This document shows positions 25,720 through 34,373 of a stretch of DNA of 64,000 nt, one piece after another. This stretch comes from Flavobacterium psychrophilum (GTDB lineage: Bacteria > Bacteroidota > Bacteroidia > Flavobacteriales > Flavobacteriaceae). The notes under the pieces were generated by a model. The model was not told the origin of the DNA and ran no database searches. It worked only from the letters and a program-made list of their open reading frames with translations. The stretch is from contig CP012388.1 in assembly GCA_001708385.1 (NCBI GenBank), positions 1,302,001 through 1,366,000 on the forward strand. The letters are read 5' to 3'. The first letter of the stretch is position 1. Each line of letters opens with the position of its first letter. The position numbers and the translations under genes were made by a program.

Positions 25720-26304
25720 ATGAAAAAGTTATTTATTGTACTATGCTGTGCAGCGATAGTTTCCTGCAAAAAAGAAACTAAGGCTAATCCGGCAACTTCG
25801 CCGGCACAAAACGAAGCTACACCCGCAACACAAAACGACACTGCAACCACTACCGAAGCTACACCTATAGATGAATCCGACCCGATTGCGGCGATCCGTA
25901 CAAAGGTGGAACGCATCAACACTACAGAACTGAAGAAAAAGCATTTCGAATTTATGTGCGACGAAAAAATGAAGGTCGATTATTTTTATGAAGGTAATGA
26001 GATCGTAAAAATTACTGTCGATTTCGGAACCGTAGGCGACACCTATGCGCGCGAAGATTATTATTACGACAACGGAAACCTTATATTTAACTACGAATTT
26101 GTAGAGGGTGGCCCTGCCTGCGAAGGTTGCATTAAAACCAATGAGTACAGGTCGTATATTTCCAACAACAAAACTATAAAGTACCTGAAAGACAAAACAA
26201 CGCAGCCGTGCAAAAAATGCGAGTTCGGAAAATCTGCACGACAGTACAAATTACTAACGGCTGGTACAGAGAACGAAGTAAAAGCGATATTGTGCCCTTT
26301 ATAA
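25720..26304 (+). CDS. Lipoprotein, 194 aa
   Basis: I start at the ATG at 25720, which gives a lipoprotein signal with Cys16 in AAIVSCKK; upstream codons are non-signal. After it comes a Thr/Ala/Pro-rich linker (NPATSPAQNEATPATQNDTATTTEATP) and a soluble domain with FEFMCDEKMKVDYFYEGNEIVKI and several Cys (CEGC, CKKCEF), possibly metal-binding or disulfide-bonded. Family unknown. It is anchored in the outer or inner membrane. The next frame starts 24 bp after its stop. Confidence 0.65.
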   Translation: MKKLFIVLCCAAIVSCKKETKANPATSPAQNEATPATQNDTATTTEATPIDESDPIAAIRTKVERINTTELKKKHFEFMCDEKMKVDYFYEGNEIVKITVDFGTVGDTYAREDYYYDNGNLIFNYEFVEGGPACEGCIKTNEYRSYISNNKTIKYLKDKTTQPCKKCEFGKSARQYKLLTAGTENEVKAILCPL

Positions 26305-26327
26305 GTTGCTATCTAACCCTAAAAAGC

Positions 26328-26675
26328 ATGATTAAAAACACAGTAACTATTATAGCCTCCTCACTAATAGTTATTTTAACGGGCTGCTCGGGAAAGCAGA
26401 ACTTCTACCACGGGTATGTGTACGACCTTGACACACGGAAGCCACTTAAAAATGTTACTGTAAAGGAATGTAATTTAAAGCCATTAACCGGAAGTACCGA
26501 CAGCACCGGTTACTTTAATATTGAAAACAATACCCAGGGCATTAGCGATCTGGTGTTTATTACAACTACCCACAAACAGGACACCGCCCGAACTGTATGG
26601 TCACAGCATGGCGAAAGAATTGAATATTCTTTTATAAATAAAAAGCCCGATACTATTTATCTGAAGAAGCTATAA
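26328..26675 (+). CDS. Lipoprotein with carboxypeptidase-regulatory-like domain, 115 aa
   Basis: Start at the ATG at 26328, since it gives a lipoprotein signal (IIASSLIVILTGC, Cys19) and lies 24 bp after the upstream lipoprotein; the longer frame overlaps that gene. The mature part (FYHGYVYDLDTRKPLKNVTVKECNLKPLTGSTDSTGYFNIENN) is the CarboxypepD_reg-like Ig fold common in Bacteroidota surface lipoproteins. Likely co-transcribed with 25720-26304. Confidence 0.65.
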   Translation: MIKNTVTIIASSLIVILTGCSGKQNFYHGYVYDLDTRKPLKNVTVKECNLKPLTGSTDSTGYFNIENNTQGISDLVFITTTHKQDTARTVWSQHGERIEYSFINKKPDTIYLKKL

Positions 26676-26696
26676 AACACGAACGTGCTTATAGAA

Positions 26697-27140
26697 CTAC
26701 TTACTAAGTGCAGCATTTTTAGCGGTCGGTACATCATCATAGGTAGCAGTTACGACTTCTTTGCCGTTGTGGTCTATGAATCCGTATTTACCTGCTGTAG
26801 ATTGTACCAATGCCAGGTTTTCGCCGTGTTCGCCAAACTTGTAAATTTTACTATAAATGGCGGGAACAACTTCTTTACCCGAAGTATCTAAAAATCCATA
26901 GCCATCGCTAACGTTTTTAACTAACGCCCAGCCTTTATGCAGCTTGTCGAATTTGTCGATTTTATCGTATATAGGGGCAACAACCTGTTTACCGTCTTTA
27001 TCAATAAAACCGTAGGTTCCGCTACTGGTTTTTACCAGTGCCCATCCTTGCTTATAATCGTTGTATTTATAGGTTTTTGCATACTGTGCTGACGCCGTAA
27101 AACCCGCTATCAGCGCTAATAGTGTGATGATATTTTTCAT
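26697..27140 (-). CDS. Exported WG-repeat protein, 147 aa
   Basis: Signal peptide MKNIITLLALIAGFTASAQ. The mature protein has three WG repeats: GWALVKTSSGTYGFIDKDGKQVVAPIYDKI, GWALVKNVSDGYGFLDTSGKEVVPAIYSKI and LALVQSTAGKYGFIDHNGKEVVTATYDDV. WG (DUF3472-independent) repeats are beta-rich units with unknown ligands. It is periplasmic or surface exposed. It is convergent with the lipoprotein gene and has the sensor kinase downstream on the same strand. Confidence 0.8.
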   Translation of the reverse strand: MKNIITLLALIAGFTASAQYAKTYKYNDYKQGWALVKTSSGTYGFIDKDGKQVVAPIYDKIDKFDKLHKGWALVKNVSDGYGFLDTSGKEVVPAIYSKIYKFGEHGENLALVQSTAGKYGFIDHNGKEVVTATYDDVPTAKNAALSK

Positions 27141-27209
27141 AAGTGATTGATTGATTATACCAATATTAAGAAAAAAATAAATATGGTGTACAAAAATTGC
27201 CCCCTATAT

Positions 27210-29453
27210 TTACTCCATCACCTCTGTACTAAATACAATCTGAATTACCGTACCGCCATCATTATAAATTCTGAATTCGCCATTTAGGTCGCCGCTTAAT
27301 CCGCTGATGAGCTGCATACCCAGCGAATTACAATTCTCAGGTTCAAAATCCTGCGGAAGGCCTTTTCCGTTATCACGGATTAATAGTTCGTATTTATTGC
27401 CTTCTACCTGGCACAATGCAATTTTAATTTTGCCTTTTTCGCCCGGGGCAAAAGCATATTTAAACGAGTTGGTTATCGCCTCGTTAAGTATTAGCCCGAT
27501 AGGAATGGTCTGCGCTACATCGAGCTCTACATCATCTACTTTAATATCGAACTTAATAAGAGCGCTATCATATGAATCTTTTAAGTACGACACCAATTCG
27601 CTTACATACCTGTAAATTTTTATAGCCGACACATTGTCTGACTTGTACAATTGCTGATGGATAAGCGCAATAGAATGCAAACGCCGCTGGCTGTCGCCAA
27701 TGGCACTTTGCGCAGCTTTATCTGTAAGGTAAGCCGACTGTGTATTGAGCAGGCTCATAACAATTTGAAGGTTGTTTTTTACCCTATGGTGAATTTCTTT
27801 AAGCAGCCACTCTTTATCCTGAACGAGTTTGTTTAGCTTCTCATTCTTATCTGTAATTTCGCGTCTTTTCTTTTCCAGCAGTTTGTTCACCTTAAGCTTA
27901 TTACGATACGCCAGGTATATAGCAACAGCTGCAATAATTGCGACGATAAGCACTACAAAGGCTATGTTTTTTTGATTATTAGATTGAGTTATCCTGTGCC
28001 TTTGCAGTTCTTTTTCTTTATTTAAAAGTGAAATGCTGTTGGCTTTTAAAAGAATATCCTTGTCCTTTTTTTCGCTTTCATATGATATCTGAAGCTGGGA
28101 TATCTCTTTATTCTTTTCGATATTAAAGATAGAATCGTCTGCTGTTTTAATCTTTTTCAGGTACTCTATGGCGCGCGGTAAATTGCCCTGTGCCGAATCC
28201 AGCTGATATGCCATAGTGTAGACATTCTTCCTGGCAGCAAAGCTTCTTTTATCAATAGCATCCAAATTCGCATCAAGGTATTTTCGGGATGTAGCATAAT
28301 CGCCTTTTGCTAAATAAAAACGGCATAGCGATGAAATAGCGTAGGTGTATATCTGCTGCGGCATTTCCGCTTTCCTTGAGTTTAGCAGTGCTATCATTTC
28401 ACGGCAATAAGGTTCACCCTTACTATATTGCTTCAACTTACTGTAAATACGTATAAAGCACGCCTGTACCGTAATAATATCTGATATGGTTACGGGTTTA
28501 TGCTTAGCATAGATATTTTTAAGAAAACGTTCTGCCTCTCTGTAATTCGATTTATTAATAAGCCCCGACACGATGTTATTGGTCGCCGTGTAAATAGATT
28601 CCAGATTGCGCGATTTTACCGCATAATCAAACGACTTCCGTATGTACTTATCGGCAAGTGCAACTTCGTTTAACGCATGGTAATTTGCCGAAAGCTGATT
28701 GTTTATATGGGTCAGCTGCTCATTGTCCTCATACTCCTTATTCTCGGAAGCAACAACTGCCTTTAGTAAATAATCTATCGACTTTTTATAATCGCCCCTA
28801 CCCGCATAAAGGCTGCCTGCAACACGGTAGGCATTTACCATATTACCATGTTTCGCCGCTTTGTACAACGCCAGAGCTTCATTAATATAAGCGATTGGCT
28901 TATCGCTTTCGCCCAGATAGTTATAATGTTCTGCCGCAATGGCAAGAATTTCGGCAAGCTGGGTTTTGGTGCTTTTTATCCTATAGGCGGCTATGGCCTT
29001 ATCAAGGTACGATGTTTTCTGGTCTATCTCATCGTAGTAGTTAAACTGGGCGTACAGTTCCTGATAAGCCTCGCCACATACATCCTGAAAATTTGCTGCC
29101 TGCGCTTTTTCCAGTGCTGCATTGGCATACTGCATGGCCTTTGCCCTATTTTTCCTGCCCGTATAAATTTTAGCATATAACGCAAGGCTTCGGCACGATC
29201 CGTAGGGATAGTCAATACGCTTGCTTTCCTGTTCTGCCTGTTGCGTAAATGTATACGCACTGTCGATATTGGTTTTAATTTCTCCCGGCCTTGAAAGGTA
29301 TACACTGCTCAGCTTAAGCAAAGTGTTTACCTTTTCTGTACCCTTAGCCGTAACAAGCTTGTCAAAAAGCTCACGTTTACCCTGCGCATTAACCGTAAAC
29401 AGCGTTACGATAAACGTAAACAGGATTGTAAGGGTGGTTTTATTGTAGATCAT
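27210..29453 (-). CDS. TPR-containing HisKA_2 sensor histidine kinase
   Basis: 747 residues. A signal/anchor at 1-22 (ILFTFIVTLFTVNAQ) puts a long TPR-type periplasmic sensor first (repeated AxxYxxAKxYKxAI-like units to about 430, e.g. YKKSIDYLLKAVVASENKE and KQYSKGEPYCREM). Then comes a coiled coil, one membrane helix near 497-517 (IAFVVLIVAIIAAVAIYLAYR) and a cytoplasmic kinase. The phospho-acceptor His is in EIHHRVKNNLQ (555-556), the HisKA_2 form; N-box ILNEAITNSFKYAF; G1 box DNGKGL. No response regulator gene is adjacent, so it is an orphan kinase. It probably controls gene expression through a remote regulator. Confidence 0.88.
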   Translation of the reverse strand: MIYNKTTLTILFTFIVTLFTVNAQGKRELFDKLVTAKGTEKVNTLLKLSSVYLSRPGEIKTNIDSAYTFTQQAEQESKRIDYPYGSCRSLALYAKIYTGRKNRAKAMQYANAALEKAQAANFQDVCGEAYQELYAQFNYYDEIDQKTSYLDKAIAAYRIKSTKTQLAEILAIAAEHYNYLGESDKPIAYINEALALYKAAKHGNMVNAYRVAGSLYAGRGDYKKSIDYLLKAVVASENKEYEDNEQLTHINNQLSANYHALNEVALADKYIRKSFDYAVKSRNLESIYTATNNIVSGLINKSNYREAERFLKNIYAKHKPVTISDIITVQACFIRIYSKLKQYSKGEPYCREMIALLNSRKAEMPQQIYTYAISSLCRFYLAKGDYATSRKYLDANLDAIDKRSFAARKNVYTMAYQLDSAQGNLPRAIEYLKKIKTADDSIFNIEKNKEISQLQISYESEKKDKDILLKANSISLLNKEKELQRHRITQSNNQKNIAFVVLIVAIIAAVAIYLAYRNKLKVNKLLEKKRREITDKNEKLNKLVQDKEWLLKEIHHRVKNNLQIVMSLLNTQSAYLTDKAAQSAIGDSQRRLHSIALIHQQLYKSDNVSAIKIYRYVSELVSYLKDSYDSALIKFDIKVDDVELDVAQTIPIGLILNEAITNSFKYAFAPGEKGKIKIALCQVEGNKYELLIRDNGKGLPQDFEPENCNSLGMQLISGLSGDLNGEFRIYNDGGTVIQIVFSTEVME

Positions 29454-29634
29454 ATTTGTGGTTCAGACATTTATGTAAATGCAAATACATTCATAAAAAG
29501 ATGTTAAAGTTAGGCAATTACAGTATATGATGCCACCTGTCGCTGTTAAAGGTTTTCCACATTTAACTATCCCCTAACACGTATACCCGTCTTTTTACTG
29601 GAACTTTATGTAACTAACATAATTACAAACAGCT

Positions 29635-30081
29635 ATGAGCAGAGTAAAAAACATTGTTGCGGGTCTTGGCGGTGCCATTGCCCTTAATATAATTCACGAA
29701 TCCTTGAAAAGGCGCGATAAAGACATGCCACGCGTAGATTTATTGGGTGAGGAAGCCCTTGAAAAAAGTCTTGATTTTTTTGATGCAGAGATAAAAGATG
29801 AAGATACCCTGTACAAGGCTACACTTGCGGGCGATATTATAAGCAACGCATTATATTATAGCGCTATAGGCGCGGGCAACCCGAAGCATTTACTAACAAG
29901 GGCTGTTACTATGGGCATTACTGCCGGAGTTGGTGCCATTACCCTACCCGAACCGTTAGGGCTGGACGAAAAGCCTGTTACCAGAACCAACAAAACCAAA
30001 GCACTTACCATTGGCTATTACCTTGCAGGAGCATTGGTTACGGCTGCCCTTGTAAAGGCACTGAATAAAAACAAACCGTAA
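29635..30081 (+). CDS. Membrane protein, 148 aa
   Basis: Possible hydrophobic helices at 7-25 (VAGLGGAIALNIIHESLK is only weakly so), 60-80 (LAGDIISNALYYSAIG) and 120-142 (LTIGYYLAGALVTAALVKAL). A short charged centre (DLLGEEALEKSLDFFDAEIKDEDTLYKA). It is likely a small integral membrane protein; family not recognised. Starts after a 180-bp gap behind the sensor kinase, which is divergent. Confidence 0.5.
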   Translation: MSRVKNIVAGLGGAIALNIIHESLKRRDKDMPRVDLLGEEALEKSLDFFDAEIKDEDTLYKATLAGDIISNALYYSAIGAGNPKHLLTRAVTMGITAGVGAITLPEPLGLDEKPVTRTNKTKALTIGYYLAGALVTAALVKALNKNKP

Positions 30082-30150
30082 CACATTTCCGGTTTAAAAT
30101 TGTAACAATACTTGCGTACTTTAGCTTCTTTAGAAATTAAATTTTATACG

Positions 30151-30465
30151 ATGGATTTTAAAGAAGCTATAGAACGATCTCATACAATAAGGGAAGCCTA
30201 TCATAAATTAGAACTGGAACATCACGGCAGCAAATGGTCTGTGGAAGAAGATGCCCTTGCATTTTTAACCGATGCCGGACTCGTGGGCAGGCTTGCCATG
30301 TCGCAACAGGGACGGTGGCCTAAAGCCAATACGGCCCCCGAATTGGAACATAAGCTGGGCGAATGCATCTGGTGGCTGATGGTGCTTGCCGAAAGAATGG
30401 ACATTAGCATAGAACAGGCTTTTGAAAATTTTATTTCGAAAACCGAAAAACTGGTTACAAAATAA
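30151..30465 (+). CDS. MazG-like nucleotide pyrophosphohydrolase, 104 aa
   Basis: Start at the ATG at 30151, since MDFKEAIERSHTIREAYHKLELEHHG is family-like. The helical pattern WSVEEDALAFLTDAGLVGRLAMSQQGRW...ELEHKLGECIWWLMVLAERMDISIEQAFENFISKTEKL fits the MazG-like all-alpha NTP-PPase fold. The ExxE metal-binding signature is partly visible (LEHKLGEC...); the typical E-x3-D of the classical domain is not clear, so activity is uncertain. A terminator (30474-30507) ends it, so it is a separate transcript from 29635. Confidence 0.7.
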   Translation: MDFKEAIERSHTIREAYHKLELEHHGSKWSVEEDALAFLTDAGLVGRLAMSQQGRWPKANTAPELEHKLGECIWWLMVLAERMDISIEQAFENFISKTEKLVTK

Positions 30466-30473
30466 GACATCAA

Positions 30474-30507
30474 AAAACCCCGGAAGCATTGAGCCTTCGG
30501 GGTTTTT
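30474..30507 (+). terminator. Rho-independent terminator
   Basis: ACCCCGGAAG, 7-nt loop, CTTCGGGGTTTTT with one bulge; T-run present on the plus strand. Confidence 0.75.
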
Positions 30508-30541
30508 CTATATATAGACGCTGCAAGGAACAGCTGGAATA

Positions 30542-30811
30542 TTAGGCAGTATGCTGAAGATCTAATTCGTCGTACGAAGTGTGTTCGTCAGATTGCGTTT
30601 CGGGCATTTCTACATATCTAATTTTAAACATCGATTTTACTATTAACCCCGAAAAAACCAAACACATTACCAATACCGACAAATGCAGCACGATAATTGC
30701 AAGGCTGTTAGTAAGCGTTTCGCCGGATAGTTCGTTTGAAAGGTTTACGCCGGATACGGCAATAAGCACTAAATTGGGTACAAGCATCAATAGTTTCATA
30801 ATCGTCGGCAT
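30542..30811 (-). CDS. Small integral membrane protein, 89 aa
   Basis: Two hydrophobic stretches: MKLLMLVPNLVLIAVSGVNL and LAIIVLHLSVLVMCLVFSGLIVKSMF, joined by a short loop; acidic C-terminus (ETQSDEHTSYDELDLQ). No family recognised. Start at the ATG at 30811; an alternative ATG four codons later also fits. Convergent with the MazG-like gene. Confidence 0.5.
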   Translation of the reverse strand: MPTIMKLLMLVPNLVLIAVSGVNLSNELSGETLTNSLAIIVLHLSVLVMCLVFSGLIVKSMFKIRYVEMPETQSDEHTSYDELDLQHTA

Positions 30812-30991
30812 TTAGAATTAAACATACCGCAATTTCTAAATTACAAATCATAAATTTTGCTAACCATATCCTAATAAATGCTTAATTTTTAAAGTGTTAT
30901 CTTTGATTAGCTTTTTACCCCATCCGTATATAATAATAGAAATGTATGCGCGTTAAAAAAAGTAAGTCATGCAATTAATGAAAATGAGAAC

Positions 30992-31252
30992 ATGAAGTTA
31001 TACGACTATAAAAATTTACCGGACGATATACAGTACCAGATCCTGTGGGAAGACGGCGTACTGATAGATGCTTGCATGGAAGGGCACGTTAAAAAACTGC
31101 TGTATGCAATACATAACTTTTATGTAGAACTTTGGTGCCATACAATAACCAATAAGATCCTGTGGAAGCTCAGCTTCAAGCAAGGACGTCTTTTAGAGAA
31201 ATACCTCGATAAATACCCTTTTCAGTTTAACGCAAACCCAAAAGAAAAATAA
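30992..31252 (+). CDS. Hypothetical protein, 86 aa
   Basis: Starts MKLYDYKNLPDDIQYQILWEDGVLIDAC. It is a soluble mixed protein with tryptophan-rich segments (LWEDG, LWCHTITNKILWKLSFKQGRLLEKYLDKYPF). No TM helix and no family recognised. The pattern resembles small flavobacterial proteins without assigned function. Possible hairpin 4 bp after the stop. Confidence 0.55.
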   Translation: MKLYDYKNLPDDIQYQILWEDGVLIDACMEGHVKKLLYAIHNFYVELWCHTITNKILWKLSFKQGRLLEKYLDKYPFQFNANPKEK

Positions 31253-31256
31253 CCTT

Positions 31257-31284
31257 AAAATACCTACAGTTAGGTATTTTGGCA
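31257..31284 (+). terminator. Palindromic hairpin after 30992-31252
   Basis: AAAATACCTA, loop CAGT, TAGGTATTTT. Short T-run; it may end the preceding small gene. Confidence 0.55.
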
Positions 31285-31404
31285 TCCACAATCTGGTTGT
31301 AGTTTTACAGTGTAATTAAAAATCAGTTTTTTAATTACAAACAGTTGTGGTCGTCTATCTAAGTTGGGGGACGAAAGATATATACGATGATCATAAACTT
31401 GGGG

Positions 31405-31428
31405 GCGGGCTACTATTAGCCCGCTTTT
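31405..31428 (+). terminator. Strong terminator without a gene
   Basis: GCGGGCTA, loop CTAT, TAGCCCGC, TTTT. It stands 150 bp after the last plus-strand stop and no ORF ends near it, so it may close a long 3' UTR or a small RNA. Confidence 0.7.
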
Positions 31429-31546
31429 GTATTTTACATCTTTTACCTTTCGGCTTAAATTACTGTTAACAGCAGTATACACTGTTTATATATGCAGTAA
31501 CTTTCATACCAATAATTACCCTTACAGGTATATATAACTCACCCAA

Positions 31547-32200
31547 ATGGACCTGCACCAAATAATACTAAAGGTTATGCCTCCCTTTCAGGACATCCGT
31601 AACGATGTTGCCCAGCTAAAACAGGCCAATCCGCATAAAACACCCAAAGAGCTGTCGCGGCTTTCTGCCAACAAGGCAAGGAACAGGTATGCTTCGGTTG
31701 GAGCGGTAACGGCATTGCCGGGCAGTATTCCCGGATTGGGCACCATTGCACAGGTAGCGGTAGAAACCGGTGCTGTATCGGCAGATATTGCCTTAATGCT
31801 GCGCTGGATGGCAAGCACCTGCTATGCAACCGGACTTATTTACGGACGCGATACCGAACATGATTTTGAGCAGGAATTTACCCTTGTACTGGGTTTATGG
31901 GCAGGTGTTGTACTTCCCGAAAAAATAGCCCATGCAAAGGGCGATAAAATAACTATCAGCCATTTTGATAAGCACATTACCGACAGGATTAAAAATAGGA
32001 TGAACCAGAAAATAGCCCGTAAACTGGTTACCAAATACGGTTCTAAACGTGGTGGTGCCGTATTGGGCAGGCTTATACCTTTTGGAGTGGGTGCTATTGT
32101 TGGCGGCACTTTTAACTACCTTACACTGGATAAGTTTGGCAAGTATGCCGATGATTATTTCAGCTCCCCCAACCACGAATACCGACTGGAAGAAGAATAG
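31547..32200 (+). CDS. EcsC family protein
   Basis: 217 residues. EcsC-domain signature: GSIPGLGTIAQVAVETGAVSADIALMLRWMASTCYATGLIYG, with glycine-rich helices and charged flanks, and a second hydrophobic part GAVLGRLIPFGVGAIVGGTFNYLTL. EcsC proteins in Bacillus are linked to ABC transporters and secretion; here no ABC gene is adjacent, so the role is unknown. The protein has no classical signal peptide. Convergent and abutting the DUF1648 gene (stops at 32200 and 32201). Confidence 0.8.
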   Translation: MDLHQIILKVMPPFQDIRNDVAQLKQANPHKTPKELSRLSANKARNRYASVGAVTALPGSIPGLGTIAQVAVETGAVSADIALMLRWMASTCYATGLIYGRDTEHDFEQEFTLVLGLWAGVVLPEKIAHAKGDKITISHFDKHITDRIKNRMNQKIARKLVTKYGSKRGGAVLGRLIPFGVGAIVGGTFNYLTLDKFGKYADDYFSSPNHEYRLEEE

Positions 32201-32725
32201 CTAGGCGTTTTTTGATGACTGTATTATAAACCAGAAGAGCGGTATCTGTACCAGGAAAATTATCACAATAAACATCCATTTGGTATCGGCTACGCCATCT
32301 GATGAAACTGCCGCCGATGTAGTAGAATATTCAATTGCTATAAACATAACACACAAACACATTTTTAGCGTTCGCATCATTCGTACGGCATTAGTATATT
32401 GCTTTAGGGCGTTGTCCTGCGTTATTTCTGTTGGGTAATTAAACCAATGCGGCTTTCGCTGCATAAAAGCGATGAATACAAACAGCACAGTTGCAATGAC
32501 GGGCGACAGGAAAGTAGTTTCTTTAGATCCGTAACCATCGGGCTTGCCCCCTGCCCCAAAATGTATGGGAACAATGTCGGGCAATGACTGGTATGATACG
32601 TAAACATAGAGCCACAATGCTGCAAGGGCAATATAGCCCGCTATTTCCAATACAACATCTGTAGGTTTTGTTTCTATTGTAAGTACGGGACGATCGGGAT
32701 TCTGGTTCTTAAAAAGCTTCATCAT
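32201..32725 (-). CDS. DUF1648-domain membrane protein
   Basis: 174 residues with four to five hydrophobic helices. The DUF1648 motif LPDIVPIHFGAGGKPDGYGSKET (bacterial SdpI-like extracellular loop) is clear, preceded by EIAGYIALAALWLYVYVSYQSLP. Helices end at about residue 165. Such proteins have been linked to small-peptide immunity or sensing in Firmicutes; role here unknown. ATG-ATG start at 32725. Convergent with EcsC. Confidence 0.75.
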   Translation of the reverse strand: MMKLFKNQNPDRPVLTIETKPTDVVLEIAGYIALAALWLYVYVSYQSLPDIVPIHFGAGGKPDGYGSKETTFLSPVIATVLFVFIAFMQRKPHWFNYPTEITQDNALKQYTNAVRMMRTLKMCLCVMFIAIEYSTTSAAVSSDGVADTKWMFIVIIFLVQIPLFWFIIQSSKNA

Positions 32726-32856
32726 TGCTTACTGAATTTGATATAAATAAGGCTGTATCACAAATATAAATAAATTGCATTAACAGGGAAGCCAGACAGT
32801 TGTATTACACCCAGCTTAACAATTCTTACACAAAAATAAAATTATATTTACAGTAT

Positions 32857-33306
32857 ATGAAACAAAGTGCAGGCATATTGCTGTACCGAAACACAGCTAA
32901 TGAAACCGAATTTTTCCTCGTCCATCCGGGAGGGCCGTTCTTTGCCAAAAAACACGAGGGCTGGTGGACAATACCCAAAGGCGAATTACTGCCCGATGAA
33001 GCCCCGCTAGATTGTGCAGTGCGTGAATTTGAGGAAGAAACAGGCTACACGCCATCTGCCCCATTTACAGAACTGGAACCCATAACCCAAAAAGGCGGAA
33101 AGAAAGTAATGGCGTGGGCTGCCCAAGGTAACCTCAACGCCGATACCATAACCTGTAACACGTTTACGATAGAGTGGCCGCCGAGATCGGGAAAGCAAAA
33201 AGAATTTCCCGAAGTAGATAAGGCCGGATGGTTTACATTATCAGATGCCAAAGTGCTGATTAATGAAAGGCAGGTTTCCTTTTTAGAACAAGTTGCAAAC
33301 TTATAA
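32857..33306 (+). CDS. Nudix hydrolase, 149 aa
   Basis: Start at the ATG at 32857; the upstream 19 codons of the longest frame are AT-rich leader. Nudix box intact: GELLPDEAPLDCAVREFEEETGY (G-x5-E-x7-R-E-F-x-E-E-x-G-Y). The N-terminus MKQSAGILLYRNTANETEFFLVHPGGPFFAKKHEGWWTIPKGE is typical of the MutT-like family that hydrolyses nucleoside diphosphate derivatives; substrate is not defined. There is a short IxxWPPRSGKQKEFPEVDKAGWF insertion before the last helix. Confidence 0.9.
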   Translation: MKQSAGILLYRNTANETEFFLVHPGGPFFAKKHEGWWTIPKGELLPDEAPLDCAVREFEEETGYTPSAPFTELEPITQKGGKKVMAWAAQGNLNADTITCNTFTIEWPPRSGKQKEFPEVDKAGWFTLSDAKVLINERQVSFLEQVANL

Positions 33307-33318
33307 ATCTGGCTGAAC

Positions 33319-33344
33319 GCTGGCACGAGCGTCAGCGTTTGTAC
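33319..33344 (+). repeat. REP-like 24-bp repeat, diverged copy (R1)
   Basis: GCTGGCACGAGCGTCAGCG, related to the RAYT-associated repeat, with the second half degraded. Confidence 0.5.
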
Positions 33345-33417
33345 TATATCAAAATATAAACCTGCTTTTATAGCCCTGCCCGTTTTATTATACCTACCTT
33401 TACCTAAATACTTAAAA

Positions 33418-33606
33418 ATGAAAAAGTTTCACATTAACGACGAGGTATACGAGGCTGGTAAATTCGGATTAAAATCGGCAATATTCGTATGGAAAATAAA
33501 CCGCTCTAAAGAAGGTGAAACTACCTACACCTGTTCGGCTATAAAAGGCAGAAACGAAGAAGAATTTACCGAAAAACAAATTTATTTCCTGGCAGAATTG
33601 TGGTAG
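33418..33606 (+). CDS. Hypothetical protein, 62 aa
   Basis: Small soluble protein: KKFHINDEVYEAGKFGLKSAIFVWKINRSKEGETTYTCSAIKGRNEEEFTEKQIYFLAELW. Beta-rich, possibly an SH3-like fold (pattern of strands with a charged loop), as in small hypothetical proteins next to Nudix genes. Function not assigned. Standalone between the Nudix gene and the exported proteins on the minus strand. Confidence 0.5.
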   Translation: MKKFHINDEVYEAGKFGLKSAIFVWKINRSKEGETTYTCSAIKGRNEEEFTEKQIYFLAELW

Positions 33607-33622
33607 TATAATTCAGTATTAT

Positions 33623-34114
33623 CTATCTGGCACATTCATTAGTAACTGTCTTCACGATAAGGGCCATATTCGTTTGGATATCGCCTTTTATTTCGTTGAA
33701 GCGTGCCTGTGTAAACACCTCGCCTACTTTGGCGTTCCAGTTTAGCGGTAAGATACCCACAGGCTTAAATTTAGATTCTCCCGTTTTATGGTCAAAATCA
33801 TAAAAATTGTAAGCTATTGCGTTACCATTAAAGGTGAATTCAAATTTAAACGTTACCTCTCCCGCCCATAGTTCAATATCGTCAACAGCATAGGTATAAC
33901 TGTATGTTCCGCTGATACTATTCTTTTCGGTCGATTCAATATCCATAAAATCGGCAAAGTCGGCAACACATTCTTTCAGGTCGTCGGCAGATTTTCCTTT
34001 TGCAGGGATTGTGCCTTTAAAGGTTAGGTTTCCCTCGGATGTAGCTTGCGGCTGAACCTGTGCAAATGTTATTGCTGCTGTGATAGATAAGAAAAGCGAT
34101 AAAAGTAATTTCAT
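33623..34114 (-). CDS. Exported hypothetical protein, 163 aa
   Basis: Start at the ATG at 34114 (signal peptide MKLLLSLFLSITAAITFAQ); the longer frame would begin inside the upstream gene's stop region. The mature protein is beta-rich (SGTYSYTYAVDDIELWAGEVTFKFEFTFNGNAIAYNFYDFD), a DUF4468-like pattern, periplasmic. The upstream 69-residue protein is on the same strand with a 10-bp gap, so they likely share a transcript. Confidence 0.6.
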   Translation of the reverse strand: MKLLLSLFLSITAAITFAQVQPQATSEGNLTFKGTIPAKGKSADDLKECVADFADFMDIESTEKNSISGTYSYTYAVDDIELWAGEVTFKFEFTFNGNAIAYNFYDFDHKTGESKFKPVGILPLNWNAKVGEVFTQARFNEIKGDIQTNMALIVKTVTNECAR

Positions 34115-34124
34115 GATAATTATA

Positions 34125-34334
34125 TTAGTCTTCGTAACCACAAATGGTTTTGCCTTTTGCTTTGGCATCGCTTAGGGTTACTTTAATAATTTCGGCTTTG
34201 CAATTGCCCAGCCCCCGGCAGTCTTTGGTAAAATGGTATTTCTTACCGCCCTTGCTATTGCAAAGATAAACATCTGCCTCTGTAGTAAACGATGTTAACC
34301 CTGCCAGTATTGCTATGAGTACTAGTTTTTTCAT
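34125..34334 (-). CDS. Small exported cysteine protein, 69 aa
   Basis: Signal peptide MKKLVLIAILAGLTSFTTEA, then a short mature part with four Cys: YLCNSKGGKKYHFTKDCRGLGNCKAEIIKVTLSDAKAKGKTICGYED. The CNSxGGKKYH, DCRGLGNC and CGYED pattern resembles a family of small secreted proteins in Bacteroidota; I cannot name it. Likely disulfide-bonded or metal-binding in the periplasm. Confidence 0.6.
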   Translation of the reverse strand: MKKLVLIAILAGLTSFTTEADVYLCNSKGGKKYHFTKDCRGLGNCKAEIIKVTLSDAKAKGKTICGYED

Positions 34335-34373
34335 AAGTACAACAAATATAGGGGTTTGAAATTTAACATGTCG

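Larger units (their letters stand above)
31253..31546. other. Intergenic region with two hairpins and a palindrome
   Basis: 294 bp between plus-strand genes. It holds a short palindrome at 31257-31280, a 12-bp palindrome at 31311-31339 (TGTAATTAAAAA) and a strong terminator at 31405-31428. No ORF was accepted. Confidence 0.55.

Noticed and set aside
31270..31482. Open frame on the minus strand, 70 codons
   Set aside because: It lies over palindromes and a terminator in a gap between genes; no start signal and no protein-like pattern.
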